A DNA stretch of 64,000 nt from Pirellula staleyi DSM 6068 (lineage in GTDB: Bacteria > Planctomycetota > Planctomycetia > Pirellulales > Pirellulaceae): the NCBI RefSeq assembly GCF_000025185.1, contig NC_013720.1, positions 1,302,001 through 1,366,000 on the forward strand, given 5' to 3'. This document shows, piece after piece, positions 18,467-27,315 of the stretch. Position numbers and translations under genes: made by a program. The notes under the pieces were generated by a model. The model made no database searches. It was not told where the DNA came from and saw nothing but the letters and a program-made list of their open reading frames with translations. How positions within the stretch are numbered: position 1 is the first letter of the stretch; every line of letters begins with the position of its first letter.

Positions 18467-18972
18467 AAGGAATACATTCGGCTAGTGTATTGCGAGTAAA
18501 TAGTGCGGATAACCGCAAACCGAAAGATATTAGGGGAAAACGATTTGCGGATGATTTGAACGATTTCAGTTCAGGTCGTCCCACGGGAAAGAAGCTGTCC
18601 TTTAAAGTGAATTAACACCTTATTTTATGGGGGTTAGGAAGCGTGCACACTTTTGAGAGCAGAGTAGCGTTAAGGGAGTCGCAACTTCCCAAGATCAGCT
18701 GGAGCTGTGCAGTAGCTGCACGCTTCAAAACCAAGTGGCTAAGGATCCTACTTATTTTGGCCGGAGGGAATCAGTAGCGTGTGCGGTTGTCCGCAGTGGG
18801 GAAAAGCGACTGAAAACGCGGCTAGTGAAATTCTTAAGTACCGCGCTTTTGGACCCCCTTGGTACCCACGCCGGCGGGGCATGACCACCGAAATGCCAGA
18901 AAGTCGATGCCACTCAGCCGCCGCTCGTTACTTAGCCACCGCTAGCGGCTAGACGCTGCCAGACGCTTGCGC

Positions 18973-19602
18973 TTAGTGAATCGAGGGGGTCAGGAAGTTA
19001 ATCAGGATCGCCATTTGGACTAGCTCCGAGAGGGAGTCGGCTTCCATCTTCCGCATGATGTTCGAGCGGCGCAGTTCCACCGTTCGGAGACCGATATCGA
19101 GGTCGGCAGCGATCCGCTTGTTGGGGAGCCCTTCGAGCAACTTTCGCATCACCACCACTTCATCAGAGGTGAGGGTGTTCATGCGAGTTTCGATTTCGGC
19201 CCGCTGACGACGAAGCGTTTGCTGGGCCTGCTCTTGGTTCAGGGCTCGCTCGATGCCGCGCCACAGCTCGTGCTCTTGGCAAGGTTTTTCGAGGAACGTG
19301 ACCGCCCCATTTTGCATGGCGCGAACCGCCATCGGAACGTCGGCATAGCCAGTGATCACAATCACCGGCAGCGTGCAGCCGCGACTCTTCAGCTCTTGCT
19401 GCAGTTGCAGTCCCGACATCCCTTGCATCCGGACATCGACCACCAGACAACCAGTCCGCGAGGCGTCGTAGAAGGCGAGAAACTCTTCGGCTGAACCGAA
19501 GCCCTGGGCCGGAAGCCCCTTGAGTCCGACCATCGCAATGACCGACTCGCGCGCGGCTCGATCATCGTCCACTACGTAAACGGTCGCCGCTTGCTCGATC
19601 AT
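18973..19602 (-). CDS. FixJ/NarL-type response regulator
   Basis: The 209-residue regulator starts at 19602 (ATG with GAGAAGAG upstream). An N-terminal receiver domain has the acidic cluster VVDDDR (11-15), phosphoacceptor Asp56 in LVVDVRMQGMSG, and Lys106 in LEKPC. A C-terminal LuxR-type helix-turn-helix covers about 140-200 (GLPNKRIAADLDIGLRTVE). This order and spacing match FixJ/TodT-type transcriptional regulators. No cognate kinase is adjacent, so it is an orphan here. A minus-strand terminator-like hairpin lies about 260 bases upstream of its start. Confidence 0.9.
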   Translation of the reverse strand: MIEQAATVYVVDDDRAARESVIAMVGLKGLPAQGFGSAEEFLAFYDASRTGCLVVDVRMQGMSGLQLQQELKSRGCTLPVIVITGYADVPMAVRAMQNGAVTFLEKPCQEHELWRGIERALNQEQAQQTLRRQRAEIETRMNTLTSDEVVVMRKLLEGLPNKRIAADLDIGLRTVELRRSNIMRKMEADSLSELVQMAILINFLTPSIH

Positions 19603-19860
19603 GGCTCTCTTCTCAGTTTGAAAGGATTGGTTACCTTCGTCGCTCGGCATGCTGCAAAGTTCATCTCCAGGCTTGGTCGCAGGAATTCATATTCCCCGAG
19701 AGCCAGCAGAGTGTTGCAGCGCCCGCTGATCGATCTCCACAAGTAGAGACCGGCAACAGGGATCGAGCAGACGATTCAATAAGCCAAACGGGAGGAAACA
19801 ACTGTAGAAGCACGTCGGTGAGAAGGGTGCAAGTTTACAAAAAGAACCCCGCCCCAGGGG

Positions 19861-19886
19861 AAAAAAGTGCAGTGGAAATCACTGCG
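19861..19886 (-). terminator. Terminator-like hairpin in the long leader of the FixJ-like gene
   Basis: On the minus strand, CGCAGTGATTTCCACTGCA forms a short stem followed by CTTTTTT. A second GC-rich palindrome (CCCC...GGGG, 19846-19859) followed by TTCTTTTTG lies just downstream. No gene upstream on this strand is supported, so it could be a leader attenuator or the end of a small RNA. The remaining 19603-20324 gap shows no gene. Confidence 0.4.
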
Positions 19887-20324
19887 GTTTTCCGCAAAAC
19901 TCTTCAAAAGTTCTTGAGGAGATACATCCCTCACCTCAGGGGAATTCGTCAACAATATTTTCGTTATCGGCTCACTCGATAGGGTCATTCTTACAAGATT
20001 TGTTAGGGTGTCCAACCTTTTGTGCGAATTTTTCACATCTCGATTCGACGCGAAAAAAAGTGCTTCTCCGCTGGCTTCGCGCGACCCTCGACGAGGTGCT
20101 GTCGCTGCTACTTACCGCAAGCAAATCGGAGTGGAAACATCGCCCTACAAATCTTTCACCGCTCGACGTCGTCTTACAGGGTGTCGCAATCCGTGCATCG
20201 ACGTTCGAAGCTTCACAGCCTCGCGAGGTCGATCGCTAATCTACGAACCATCTTTACTCTAGCACCATTTTTTCCCATCAGCTGACACAAAATTGCCGAA
20301 GCGTTATTCAAAGGGTTTTTACGC

Positions 20325-20948
20325 ATGCATCACGTTTGCGCGCAAGCGCGTCACCTAGTTTTTTCCATGCATCTGAAGTGTTTCGCATGGAGCCTGTGCG
20401 CCACTGCAGGGGGTGCCATGCTCCTGCTGTCGAGCCAGCCGAGCATCGTTGTTGCCGCTGAGCCGGCAGCCGACACCCCCTTAGAGCAACTGGCCGACAG
20501 CCTCGCGAGCTGGAACAAGCTGAAAGAAAAATCGGGAGGCAACTATCGCTACCAAGTGCGGCGGGCCTCTTTCGTCGGCGCGAGCGAAACCGAGGTCGCT
20601 GTCGAGAACGGGAAAGTGGTGATGCGTCGCTATCGCACCTTCACCCCCCCTGCCCCAGTCGACCCCAGTAATCCCAATGCGGCGGCTCAGCCCGACTATG
20701 CCTGGACCGAAGAGGGAGACAAGCTCGGGACCCACAAAGAAGGGGCACCCGCCAAAACCATCGACGAACTCTATGCCGTGGCCCAGGAAGTCCTGACAAA
20801 AAAGCTCGAGCCCCACGAGCGGCTGTACGTGAAATACGACGATCGTGGCCTGCTCAGCTACTGCTTCTACGTCGATACGCGCATCGCCGACGATGCCCCA
20901 TCAACTGGCGTGTTCCTCACCAAGATCGAGCTCTCTGAGCCCAAGTAG
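20325..20948 (+). CDS. Hypothetical secreted protein
   Basis: The 207-residue protein has an N-terminal signal peptide. The hydrophobic core covers about residues 21-44, and a likely cleavage follows VVAAEPA. The start could also be the ATG at 20367. The mature part is mixed alpha/beta and charged, with EQLADSLASWNKLKEKSGG near the start and YVKYDDRGLLSYCFYVDTR near the end. No family is recognised. It resembles lineage-specific periplasmic proteins of planctomycetes. It ends 15 bases before the convergent PLP-enzyme gene. Confidence 0.75.
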   Translation: MHHVCAQARHLVFSMHLKCFAWSLCATAGGAMLLLSSQPSIVVAAEPAADTPLEQLADSLASWNKLKEKSGGNYRYQVRRASFVGASETEVAVENGKVVMRRYRTFTPPAPVDPSNPNAAAQPDYAWTEEGDKLGTHKEGAPAKTIDELYAVAQEVLTKKLEPHERLYVKYDDRGLLSYCFYVDTRIADDAPSTGVFLTKIELSEPK

Positions 20949-20963
20949 CCAGCTCGCACGAGC

Positions 20964-22139
20964 TTAACTGGCCGCTGCGAGCCCTTGTTCGAGCCGTGCC
21001 AGGATTGTCTCCTTCGATTCGGTTCCGACGCTGAGCCGAATCGTTCCGCCAGTGATTCCGAGTGCTTCGCGGGCCTCGATGGACATCCCGCGATGGCTCG
21101 TCGTTTCGGGGTGGCTCAGTGTGGTGTTGAGTTCACCCAGCGAGGGGCAGAACGGAATTCCGGAATCGCAAGCGATCAGCGCGTCGGCTGCCGCGCGTCC
21201 GCCACGGAGTCGCAGCGCCACCATCGAGCCAAAACGTCCCTCGCGAAACTGAGCGAGCGACAGCCTGTGATCGGGGTGCGAGACGAGCCCGGGGTAGTCG
21301 ACCAAATCGACCGCCGGGTGCGCTGCCAGAAACTGGGCCACGGCGAGCGCGTTTTCGCAGGCGCGCTCGATCCGCAAATGGGCCGTAGCGAGCCCGCGCA
21401 GCGAGAGCCAGCAGTCGAAGGGACTCGACGACATCCCCCACGCGCTCATCACTTTTACCACCCGAGCCATCGCCGCGCGAGTTCCTCCGATCATGCCGAG
21501 AATCACATCGCTGTGACCACTCAGCATCTTCGTGAGGCTCTCCATCACCAGATCGGCCCCGAGCAGCATCGGCTGACAAACCAGCGGCGATGCAAAGGTG
21601 TTATCGACCAGCAGCAGCGCGCCGCGCTCGTGGGCCAGGTTGGCAAGCTGGCGAATATCGGCGACCTGCAAACGGGGATTGGCCAGCGTTTCGCAGACGA
21701 GCATTTTTGTCTTGGGGGTCAGCGCGCTGGCTGTCGCTGCGAGATCGCTGGTGTCGACCACGGTGACATCGATCGCCAGCCGCGACATCTCTTGTTGTAG
21801 CAAAACGAGTGTTTTGCCATACACACGCGACCCCACCACCACATGATCCCCGGCCCCGACATGCGCCAGCAGCGGCGCGCTGATCGCCGACATTCCCGAC
21901 GACGTAATGGCTACCTGCTCGCAGGCATGAATCAGCCGGAGCTTTTCGGCCAGCATATCGGCGTTGGGGTGCCCGTCGCGCTGATAGACATAGCCCGGCT
22001 GGGTGCCACCCAGAATTTGATCCGCCTCAGCTGGCGACTCCATTTCCCACACACTTGCCAAATAGATCGGCGGGCTGTGAGGCTTCGACTTCGGTGCCGC
22101 CAGCGACGGCGTTTCAGGGCAATAATCGTCGGGATTCAT
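20964..22139 (-). CDS. Trans-sulfuration family PLP enzyme (Cys/Met metabolism)
   Basis: This 391-residue gamma-family PLP enzyme (cystathionine gamma-synthase/gamma-lyase, O-acetylhomoserine sulfhydrylase or methionine gamma-lyase type) starts at the ATG at 22139. The PLP-phosphate region is YVYQRDGHPN, the substrate-stacking region SSGMSAISA, and the cofactor-contacting Asp is in LLLVDNTFASP. The Schiff-base lysine is in ESLTKMLSGHSDVILG. The C-terminal domain ends with GTIRLSVGTES. The exact reaction cannot be assigned from motifs. It is divergent from the WD40 gene. Confidence 0.88.
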   Translation of the reverse strand: MNPDDYCPETPSLAAPKSKPHSPPIYLASVWEMESPAEADQILGGTQPGYVYQRDGHPNADMLAEKLRLIHACEQVAITSSGMSAISAPLLAHVGAGDHVVVGSRVYGKTLVLLQQEMSRLAIDVTVVDTSDLAATASALTPKTKMLVCETLANPRLQVADIRQLANLAHERGALLLVDNTFASPLVCQPMLLGADLVMESLTKMLSGHSDVILGMIGGTRAAMARVVKVMSAWGMSSSPFDCWLSLRGLATAHLRIERACENALAVAQFLAAHPAVDLVDYPGLVSHPDHRLSLAQFREGRFGSMVALRLRGGRAAADALIACDSGIPFCPSLGELNTTLSHPETTSHRGMSIEAREALGITGGTIRLSVGTESKETILARLEQGLAAAS

Positions 22140-22263
22140 TCGCGCGACCACTTCTGGAACGAGACAAAAATCACTCGCGAGACGCACACCCACGAGTGTA
22201 CACTCAAACTTCCTGTCGCGGCTCTCCCCGGCAGACCTACCTTCACGCGGAGCCCATAATCCC

Positions 22264-23361
22264 GTGCCCACCTCGACACTTGCCTCGCGATCGACTGTCA
22301 GCGCGTCGCTACTGCTATTCTGCTTGCTGGCCGTCTCCCACGCTGTCGCAGCGCCGTTTGTACCGGTCCGCGATCCGTCGTGCGTAGCTTACGCGCCAAG
22401 CGGAACCGTTGTCGCCACCGGCTGCAGCGGCCAGAGCGACGGAAATTTTCCACCTCGGCCTCATCCCGATGTTCGCAAGTGTGGCGTGGTCGCCTTGTGG
22501 GATGTCGCCACGGGGAAACGGCTCCGTCGCATGGAGACGTTTGGCGATCTGACCAAAATCGCTTTTTCGCACGATGGCAAACTCGTGGCAGCGTGCCGAC
22601 TCTATGCCAGTGGCGATGGAGTGCGGCTCGACGAGGTGCGTGTCTGGGACACCACCACCGGCCGGGCTGTGCAGGTGCTCGACCGGTGTCATGCGTTCGA
22701 CTTCTCACCGACCGAAAGCAAACTGGTGGTTCTTAGCCGAAGTCGCTGCGTGATCTACGACACCGAGACGTGGGAAAAGCTAGCGCCGATCGACTCGCTT
22801 GGGGGATCGCTCACCATCGAGTACTCAGCCGATGGAAAATCGCTCCTGGGATCGGTCGAGAATCAAGGCCGCTATCAGCTCCGCCGCGTCGCGCTCGATG
22901 CTGTCGATCGCACTATCGATAGCCTCTTGCTCCCCGCGCCGATCTATCAGATTGCGATTGCCGAAGCGGGCGAGCAACTGGCAACTGGCCACGCGCCGGG
23001 GCTCGTGATTGTGTGGAATGCCAAAACACTCGAGCCGATTTCGAAAGTCGAAACGCTCGAGCAAGGGCTTGTGCACCCGTTCTTCTCGCGCGATGGAAAG
23101 CTGCTGGGGATCGGTTCGCAGTTGCGCGGCGATGTGCAGATCGTGCGAACGGAAACTGGCGAAAAACTACGGGAATTTACGTTTGAAAAGGGTTCATTCA
23201 AAACCACGCAAGTTCGCAAAGAGACCGAACAGATTCGTCCCGAGAGCGATCCGGGGCGGTTTGTCTTCTCACCCGATGGCGACTCTTTTTTGGTCGGCGC
23301 TTACGGCGGCATCGTCCGTTTGATCGACAGCGGCGCCGATATTCGGCGCTTCGGCGACTGA
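22264..23361 (+). CDS. Secreted WD40-repeat protein
   Basis: The 365-residue protein starts at a GTG. A signal peptide (residues about 1-30, LLLFCLLAVSHAVAA) is followed by repeated beta-propeller blades such as VVALWDVATGKRLRRM, KIAFSHDGKLVAA and EVRVWDTTTGRAVQVL. Blade spacing suggests about seven WD40-like repeats, some degenerate. Such exported propellers are abundant in Planctomycetes and presumably scaffold protein complexes in the periplasm. No catalytic domain is fused. The partner is unknown. Confidence 0.85.
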   Translation: MPTSTLASRSTVSASLLLFCLLAVSHAVAAPFVPVRDPSCVAYAPSGTVVATGCSGQSDGNFPPRPHPDVRKCGVVALWDVATGKRLRRMETFGDLTKIAFSHDGKLVAACRLYASGDGVRLDEVRVWDTTTGRAVQVLDRCHAFDFSPTESKLVVLSRSRCVIYDTETWEKLAPIDSLGGSLTIEYSADGKSLLGSVENQGRYQLRRVALDAVDRTIDSLLLPAPIYQIAIAEAGEQLATGHAPGLVIVWNAKTLEPISKVETLEQGLVHPFFSRDGKLLGIGSQLRGDVQIVRTETGEKLREFTFEKGSFKTTQVRKETEQIRPESDPGRFVFSPDGDSFLVGAYGGIVRLIDSGADIRRFGD

Positions 23362-23394
23362 GCGCAGCTCAAAGCTCACGCGATAATCAGCGCT

Positions 23395-24963
23395 CTATTT
23401 CCGACGCTTGGAAGTCGGGATTTTAGGCGTCGGTTTTTCGTCGCTGACAGTGCTCGTGAGACCTCCGGCGAGGATGCCTCGTAGCCAGCGAACATCGGGC
23501 CAAGCGAGCAGCAGATAGAGCGCGACTCCCAGTGGCACCAAGATCGACAGCCGCGCTAAATCGCCAAGCGTATCGAATCGAAGCAGCACGCTTCGCGCGA
23601 GCATCACGATCGCTCCCATGATCACGGCGGCTCGCAGTGGACGCAGGAGTGGCAACAGGATGGTGCGTGCCGAGAGTCCGGTGCTCTGCAGCATCAGCCA
23701 CAGCTGGGGCGGCGCGATCACCAAGCATGTGACAACGGAAGTGACCATCGCCAGGCGGATTGTCGCTTCGAGGGCCTCATCGCCCGCTGAGAACGAAATG
23801 TTGGTCGCCCACAGCGCCAGCAGCGCTGATTGCACGAGCATCACGAGACTGACCAGCGACATCGCGACCAGCACCACTAGCCGCGAGTAGGCCATCATGA
23901 CGTATGCCGCGAGATTCAGCATCCCTTGCACCAGGATCACCGGCGCCAGAATCGCCAGGATGGTTCCTGCGGTTTTCCAGTTCGATCCGCCGAGCAGTGG
24001 CATCAGCTCCATGGCGGTGGCGAAGGTTCCGCTCGCCACGGGAAAGAGCAAAATGGCAGTCATTCGAAACAGCCGCGCCACGACAGGAGAGGGATCGTGT
24101 CGCGCTTCGCGAGCGCGCGAGATTCCGGCCAAGAGGACACTCGTGAGGGGCGAGGTGACAAGTAGCACCGGCTTAAGCATCAGGTTATAGGCCTGCGTGT
24201 AGAGTCCCAGCGCGGTCCGGAAATTCTCGGGCAACAGCAGCGGAAGGAGCAGCAGATGCAAATTCTGCGCGACGTAGAAAATCACTTGCGCTAGGCTCGT
24301 AAGTCCGCTGAACTGCGCAAGCGTTGTGTGGCTGCGCGAGAAGCGGGGCCACGCGGGTCGCCAGCGCGTGACGAGCCAGCCACCGATCGACAGCGTGAGA
24401 AGCTCGCCGTACTGCTGTGCCACAAGCGCCGCTGCTGTTGGCTTTTGATACGCCACAGCAATCGCCGCCACTGCACCCGCCAGCTGCGCGAGGAGCCTCA
24501 CGCGCGAAAGAGCCACCAGCTTCAGTTCCCGCTCGAGGATCGCCAAATGCGTCGCGCCGAGCGAGCCTGCAATCGTGCTTCCCGCCAGCGCGTAGCAAAG
24601 CAGGGCGAGTCGCGGTTCGCTCAATTGCCAAGCGAGCCACGGCCCGCAAGCGGCTGTGATGAGGGCCGCCACCATCGAAGCAGCCAGTTGTAGCCAGAAG
24701 ATCGCCGACGTTTCGTCGCTCGTAATTGCGTGTCGCTGCACCGTGGCTGCTGAAGTGCCGAGCGCGGCGAACATTCGGGGCAGCATCAGCGCGGGGGTGA
24801 CCGCCGCCAGCAAACCATACTCCGCCGGAGCAATCCAGCGCAGCAGCAGCGCCAGACTTGCGATCGAGATTAGCTGCGAGAAGATCTGGGTCGCCAGAAC
24901 CGTTCGCGCCCCTTGCTCGACGCTGCTCGTGAGTGTTTCGGCCTGGCTCGCTGTGGGTGACAT
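23395..24963 (-). CDS. Polysaccharide/lipid-linked oligosaccharide flippase (MOP superfamily)
   Basis: This 522-residue integral membrane protein has about 12-14 predicted helices and resembles Wzx/MurJ-like polysaccharide exporters. The N-terminus ARTVLATQIFSQLISIASL followed by YGLLAAVTP is typical of the family. The start at 24963 is chosen because upstream codons are not family-like. It would flip lipid-linked sugar units across the cytoplasmic membrane. No glycosyltransferases are adjacent, so its polymer cannot be named. The basic C-terminal tail (PTPKIPTSKRRK) is cytoplasmic. Confidence 0.85.
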   Translation of the reverse strand: MSPTASQAETLTSSVEQGARTVLATQIFSQLISIASLALLLRWIAPAEYGLLAAVTPALMLPRMFAALGTSAATVQRHAITSDETSAIFWLQLAASMVAALITAACGPWLAWQLSEPRLALLCYALAGSTIAGSLGATHLAILERELKLVALSRVRLLAQLAGAVAAIAVAYQKPTAAALVAQQYGELLTLSIGGWLVTRWRPAWPRFSRSHTTLAQFSGLTSLAQVIFYVAQNLHLLLLPLLLPENFRTALGLYTQAYNLMLKPVLLVTSPLTSVLLAGISRAREARHDPSPVVARLFRMTAILLFPVASGTFATAMELMPLLGGSNWKTAGTILAILAPVILVQGMLNLAAYVMMAYSRLVVLVAMSLVSLVMLVQSALLALWATNISFSAGDEALEATIRLAMVTSVVTCLVIAPPQLWLMLQSTGLSARTILLPLLRPLRAAVIMGAIVMLARSVLLRFDTLGDLARLSILVPLGVALYLLLAWPDVRWLRGILAGGLTSTVSDEKPTPKIPTSKRRK

Positions 24964-25044
24964 AAGGAGCTTGAGAAGAGCGATCGGCGTGCGGTTGTGC
25001 AAGCGGGGATCGCTCTTCAATTGGATCTCGCAGCGTGGTCAAGA

Positions 25045-25089
25045 AACAACAAAGGCCCTGTAGCGGAGTTGGAAGTCCGCTACGGAGCC
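25045..25089 (-). terminator. Terminator hairpin closing the Tad operon
   Basis: Arms 25054-25067 and 25076-25089 pair over about 14 bases (GTAGCGGA with TCCGCTAC at the core). On the minus strand the stem is followed by TTTGTTGTTTC. It lies about 140 bases after the tadC stop and before the flippase gene. Confidence 0.7.
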
Positions 25090-25230
25090 TCTGTCGAGCA
25101 CTTCAGCTCCTGACACATTGCCAGCACAAGGCGGGCGTGAGTCAGAAGCGATCCCGTCACCAAACATTGTCAGAAAACGCCCGGCGGAGAGCCGAGCGGA
25201 TTCTCTTGTGTGAAAACTGGCCGAGAGGCC

Positions 25231-26316
25231 TTAGCGGGTGGGTGGTCCAGCAGGTGGAGCAAGCGAGGGACGACCAGCAGGGCTGGTGTTTTGGGGAATG
25301 GATTGGTCGAGCGATTCCAAAGTTTCGACGATGCGATCGGTGCTGATCGATTCGTTGTTCGCCAAAGGATTACGGGTGTTGCTCGGGCTGAGGAACTCCG
25401 ACAGCTGCATGAACGAAGGGGACATCAGCAGAATCAGAACAGCGGGAGCAAAGCAGAACATCAAAGGGAAGGTGAGGAACACCGGCGTGCGGTTGGCCTG
25501 CATGGTGGCCATTTGCCGACGAGCGGTCCGGAAATGGTCGGCCTGATCGAGCAAGTTGCGCGAGATCGACGAACCGAGCTGATCGCCGCGCGACAAGAGC
25601 GAGGCAACTTGGCGAACCTCGGGCGTATCGAGGCGATTGGCAAAGTCGGCCAGCGCGTGCTTCAGGCTGCTCACTTCCGCTTGCCGCTTCATGATCAGCA
25701 GCTCGTCGGCCAGCGCCGGGTAGTTCGTCAGGTTCTTTGCCACGTGATCGAGGCTCGCCGACAGCGGCATGCCACCACTCAAGCACATTCCGAGCATATC
25801 GAGCATGTCGGCCAAACCGTTGTTGATTTCGGTGAGCCGTTTGCGTCGACGAAAGAAGATGTACAGACGGGGAATGATCGACAGCGCGATGGCGATGAAC
25901 GCCCCGACGAACAGGATCCGAAACGTTTGCGAGCGAGGCGAAAAGATCGCGATTAAACCGGCACAAACGAGCGGGAAAACGAGGAGCAAAAAGCGGTAGG
26001 CATACACACTCGCCATCGCCGTGCGGCTGTAGAAACCAGCCTGCCGGAGCATCGCGGCAAACTCGGTCCGTTCCTTCTCGCTCCCGGGAATTTGTGCGGC
26101 GAGCGCGGGGGTCAGCGAACCGAAAACACCCCCTGCTTCGGGCTCGAGACCACGCTCGACAGCCACCTGCTTGGTGCGCTTCAGAATCATCCGAATCACG
26201 AGCACCAGCGCCAGGAGGCCACAGCCCAGGGCGACCCACGAACCGGGCCGCTGCAGCCAGGCGGGAGCGCCGATGGTGAAGAGCCACAACTGCACTTGCT
26301 GGATAAGATCTTGCAT
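25231..26316 (-). CDS. tadC: Tad pilus inner-membrane platform protein TadC (T2SS F family)
   Basis: The 361-residue protein has a GspF/T2SSF domain. A first helix lies near residues 28-44, two helices lie near 110-147 and C-terminal helices near 300-320. The cytoplasmic segment between carries ISRNLLDQADHFRTARRQMA, typical of TadC. With TadB it forms the platform that couples the TadA motor to pilin assembly. It starts 96 bases after tadB and is the last gene before a terminator. The C-terminal tail is unusually long, Pro/Ser rich and low in complexity. Confidence 0.9.
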   Translation of the reverse strand: MQDLIQQVQLWLFTIGAPAWLQRPGSWVALGCGLLALVLVIRMILKRTKQVAVERGLEPEAGGVFGSLTPALAAQIPGSEKERTEFAAMLRQAGFYSRTAMASVYAYRFLLLVFPLVCAGLIAIFSPRSQTFRILFVGAFIAIALSIIPRLYIFFRRRKRLTEINNGLADMLDMLGMCLSGGMPLSASLDHVAKNLTNYPALADELLIMKRQAEVSSLKHALADFANRLDTPEVRQVASLLSRGDQLGSSISRNLLDQADHFRTARRQMATMQANRTPVFLTFPLMFCFAPAVLILLMSPSFMQLSEFLSPSNTRNPLANNESISTDRIVETLESLDQSIPQNTSPAGRPSLAPPAGPPTR

Positions 26317-26412
26317 GGCGGTGATTTGCTCGACGACGAAAGTGAGTGGGATAGCGCTGCGAGTCGCGGACCGCTACAGTGGGCAGCGATCGAAAACGTA
26401 GGACTCGCGCGT

Positions 26413-27315
26413 TTAGTAGTTAACCTTCAAGATGCGCCAAACCCAGATCGCTCCCACCACCTGCAACATAAAGGCGATGAAGAGGAGCCAGGGACCTTTG
26501 GGATTCTCGAGGAAAGCTCGGACATAATCGGGTTCGAGCCAGGTAAGGAAGGCCACCGCAATGATTCCGCCGAGCACCATGCCGAAGGCCGAAAGTCGGC
26601 TCCCCGAGGTGACCGCCATCAGGTGATTGCGAACATCCTGGCGATCGCGGGCCGAATGACTCATACGCTCGGTGAGGAGCGACAAGTTTCCACCGGCGCG
26701 GCGATGCACCACCACCGCTGTTGCGAAGACGCGAAACTCGGTCAGTGGCACGCGTGTCGCCATCCGATTCATCACCGAGACCGGGGCATGCCCCAGTTCG
26801 AGCTGCTGATGGGCGTAGGCAAACTCTTGACCAAGGGGCCCTTTGATTTCTTTCGAAACGAGCTGACAGGCTTCTGAAAGGGTTTGACCACTGCGCACCG
26901 CATCAGCTACCGCTTGCAGCGCTTGGGGCATCTGTTTTTGCATCGTGCCGACACGCCACCAGCGAAGCACGCTGAGGTAGACGATCGGCAAAGTGATGCC
27001 GAGGATCAGTCCCCCTGCAGCACCGAGCAGATTCTCGAACATCACCAGTGGAAGACCGAGACCGAGCACACCACCACCAATCACCACGGCGGTGGCGGTG
27101 GTCATGTCCATGAAGGTTCCCGATTCTTCGACAAGCCGGAAGAACCAGCGATTCAGATCACCCTCGGGCTGGGGCTCTGCGAGCTCGAGCCGAGGCCGAC
27201 TGGTGTCGGGCTTCGAAAAGAGGTCGCGCGCCAAGAGACCAATCGTGGCCAAGGCTGCCGAGACACTGGCAAACGTGGCCCCGACGATCGCTAGTTCTGC
27301 AAACATTCCATTCAT
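26413..27315 (-). CDS. tadB: Tad pilus inner-membrane platform protein TadB (T2SS F family)
   Basis: The 300-residue protein has an N-terminal helix (about 8-28), a helix pair near 75-115, and a T2SSF domain (ALQAVADAVRSGQTLSEACQ, then RRAGGNLSLLTERMSHSARD), plus two C-terminal helices. It is the partner of TadC in the Tad platform. The start overlaps the tadA stop by four bases (ATGA), so the two are translationally coupled. Confidence 0.92.
   Translation of the reverse strand: MNGMFAELAIVGATFASVSAALATIGLLARDLFSKPDTSRPRLELAEPQPEGDLNRWFFRLVEESGTFMDMTTATAVVIGGGVLGLGLPLVMFENLLGAAGGLILGITLPIVYLSVLRWWRVGTMQKQMPQALQAVADAVRSGQTLSEACQLVSKEIKGPLGQEFAYAHQQLELGHAPVSVMNRMATRVPLTEFRVFATAVVVHRRAGGNLSLLTERMSHSARDRQDVRNHLMAVTSGSRLSAFGMVLGGIIAVAFLTWLEPDYVRAFLENPKGPWLLFIAFMLQVVGAIWVWRILKVNY

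Noticed and set aside
19776-20036. 86-codon minus-strand frame upstream of the FixJ-like gene
   Set aside because: It has no ribosome site or domain, and a terminator-like hairpin lies inside it.
20408-20446. Sequence GTGCCATGCTCCTGCTG resembling the REP arm inside the secreted-protein gene
   Set aside because: It lacks the second arm and encodes the hydrophobic core of a signal peptide, so the likeness is probably chance.
22140-22263. SAM-type riboswitch upstream of the trans-sulfuration enzyme
   Set aside because: The divergent gap is only 124 bases and shows none of the conserved SAM riboswitch core.
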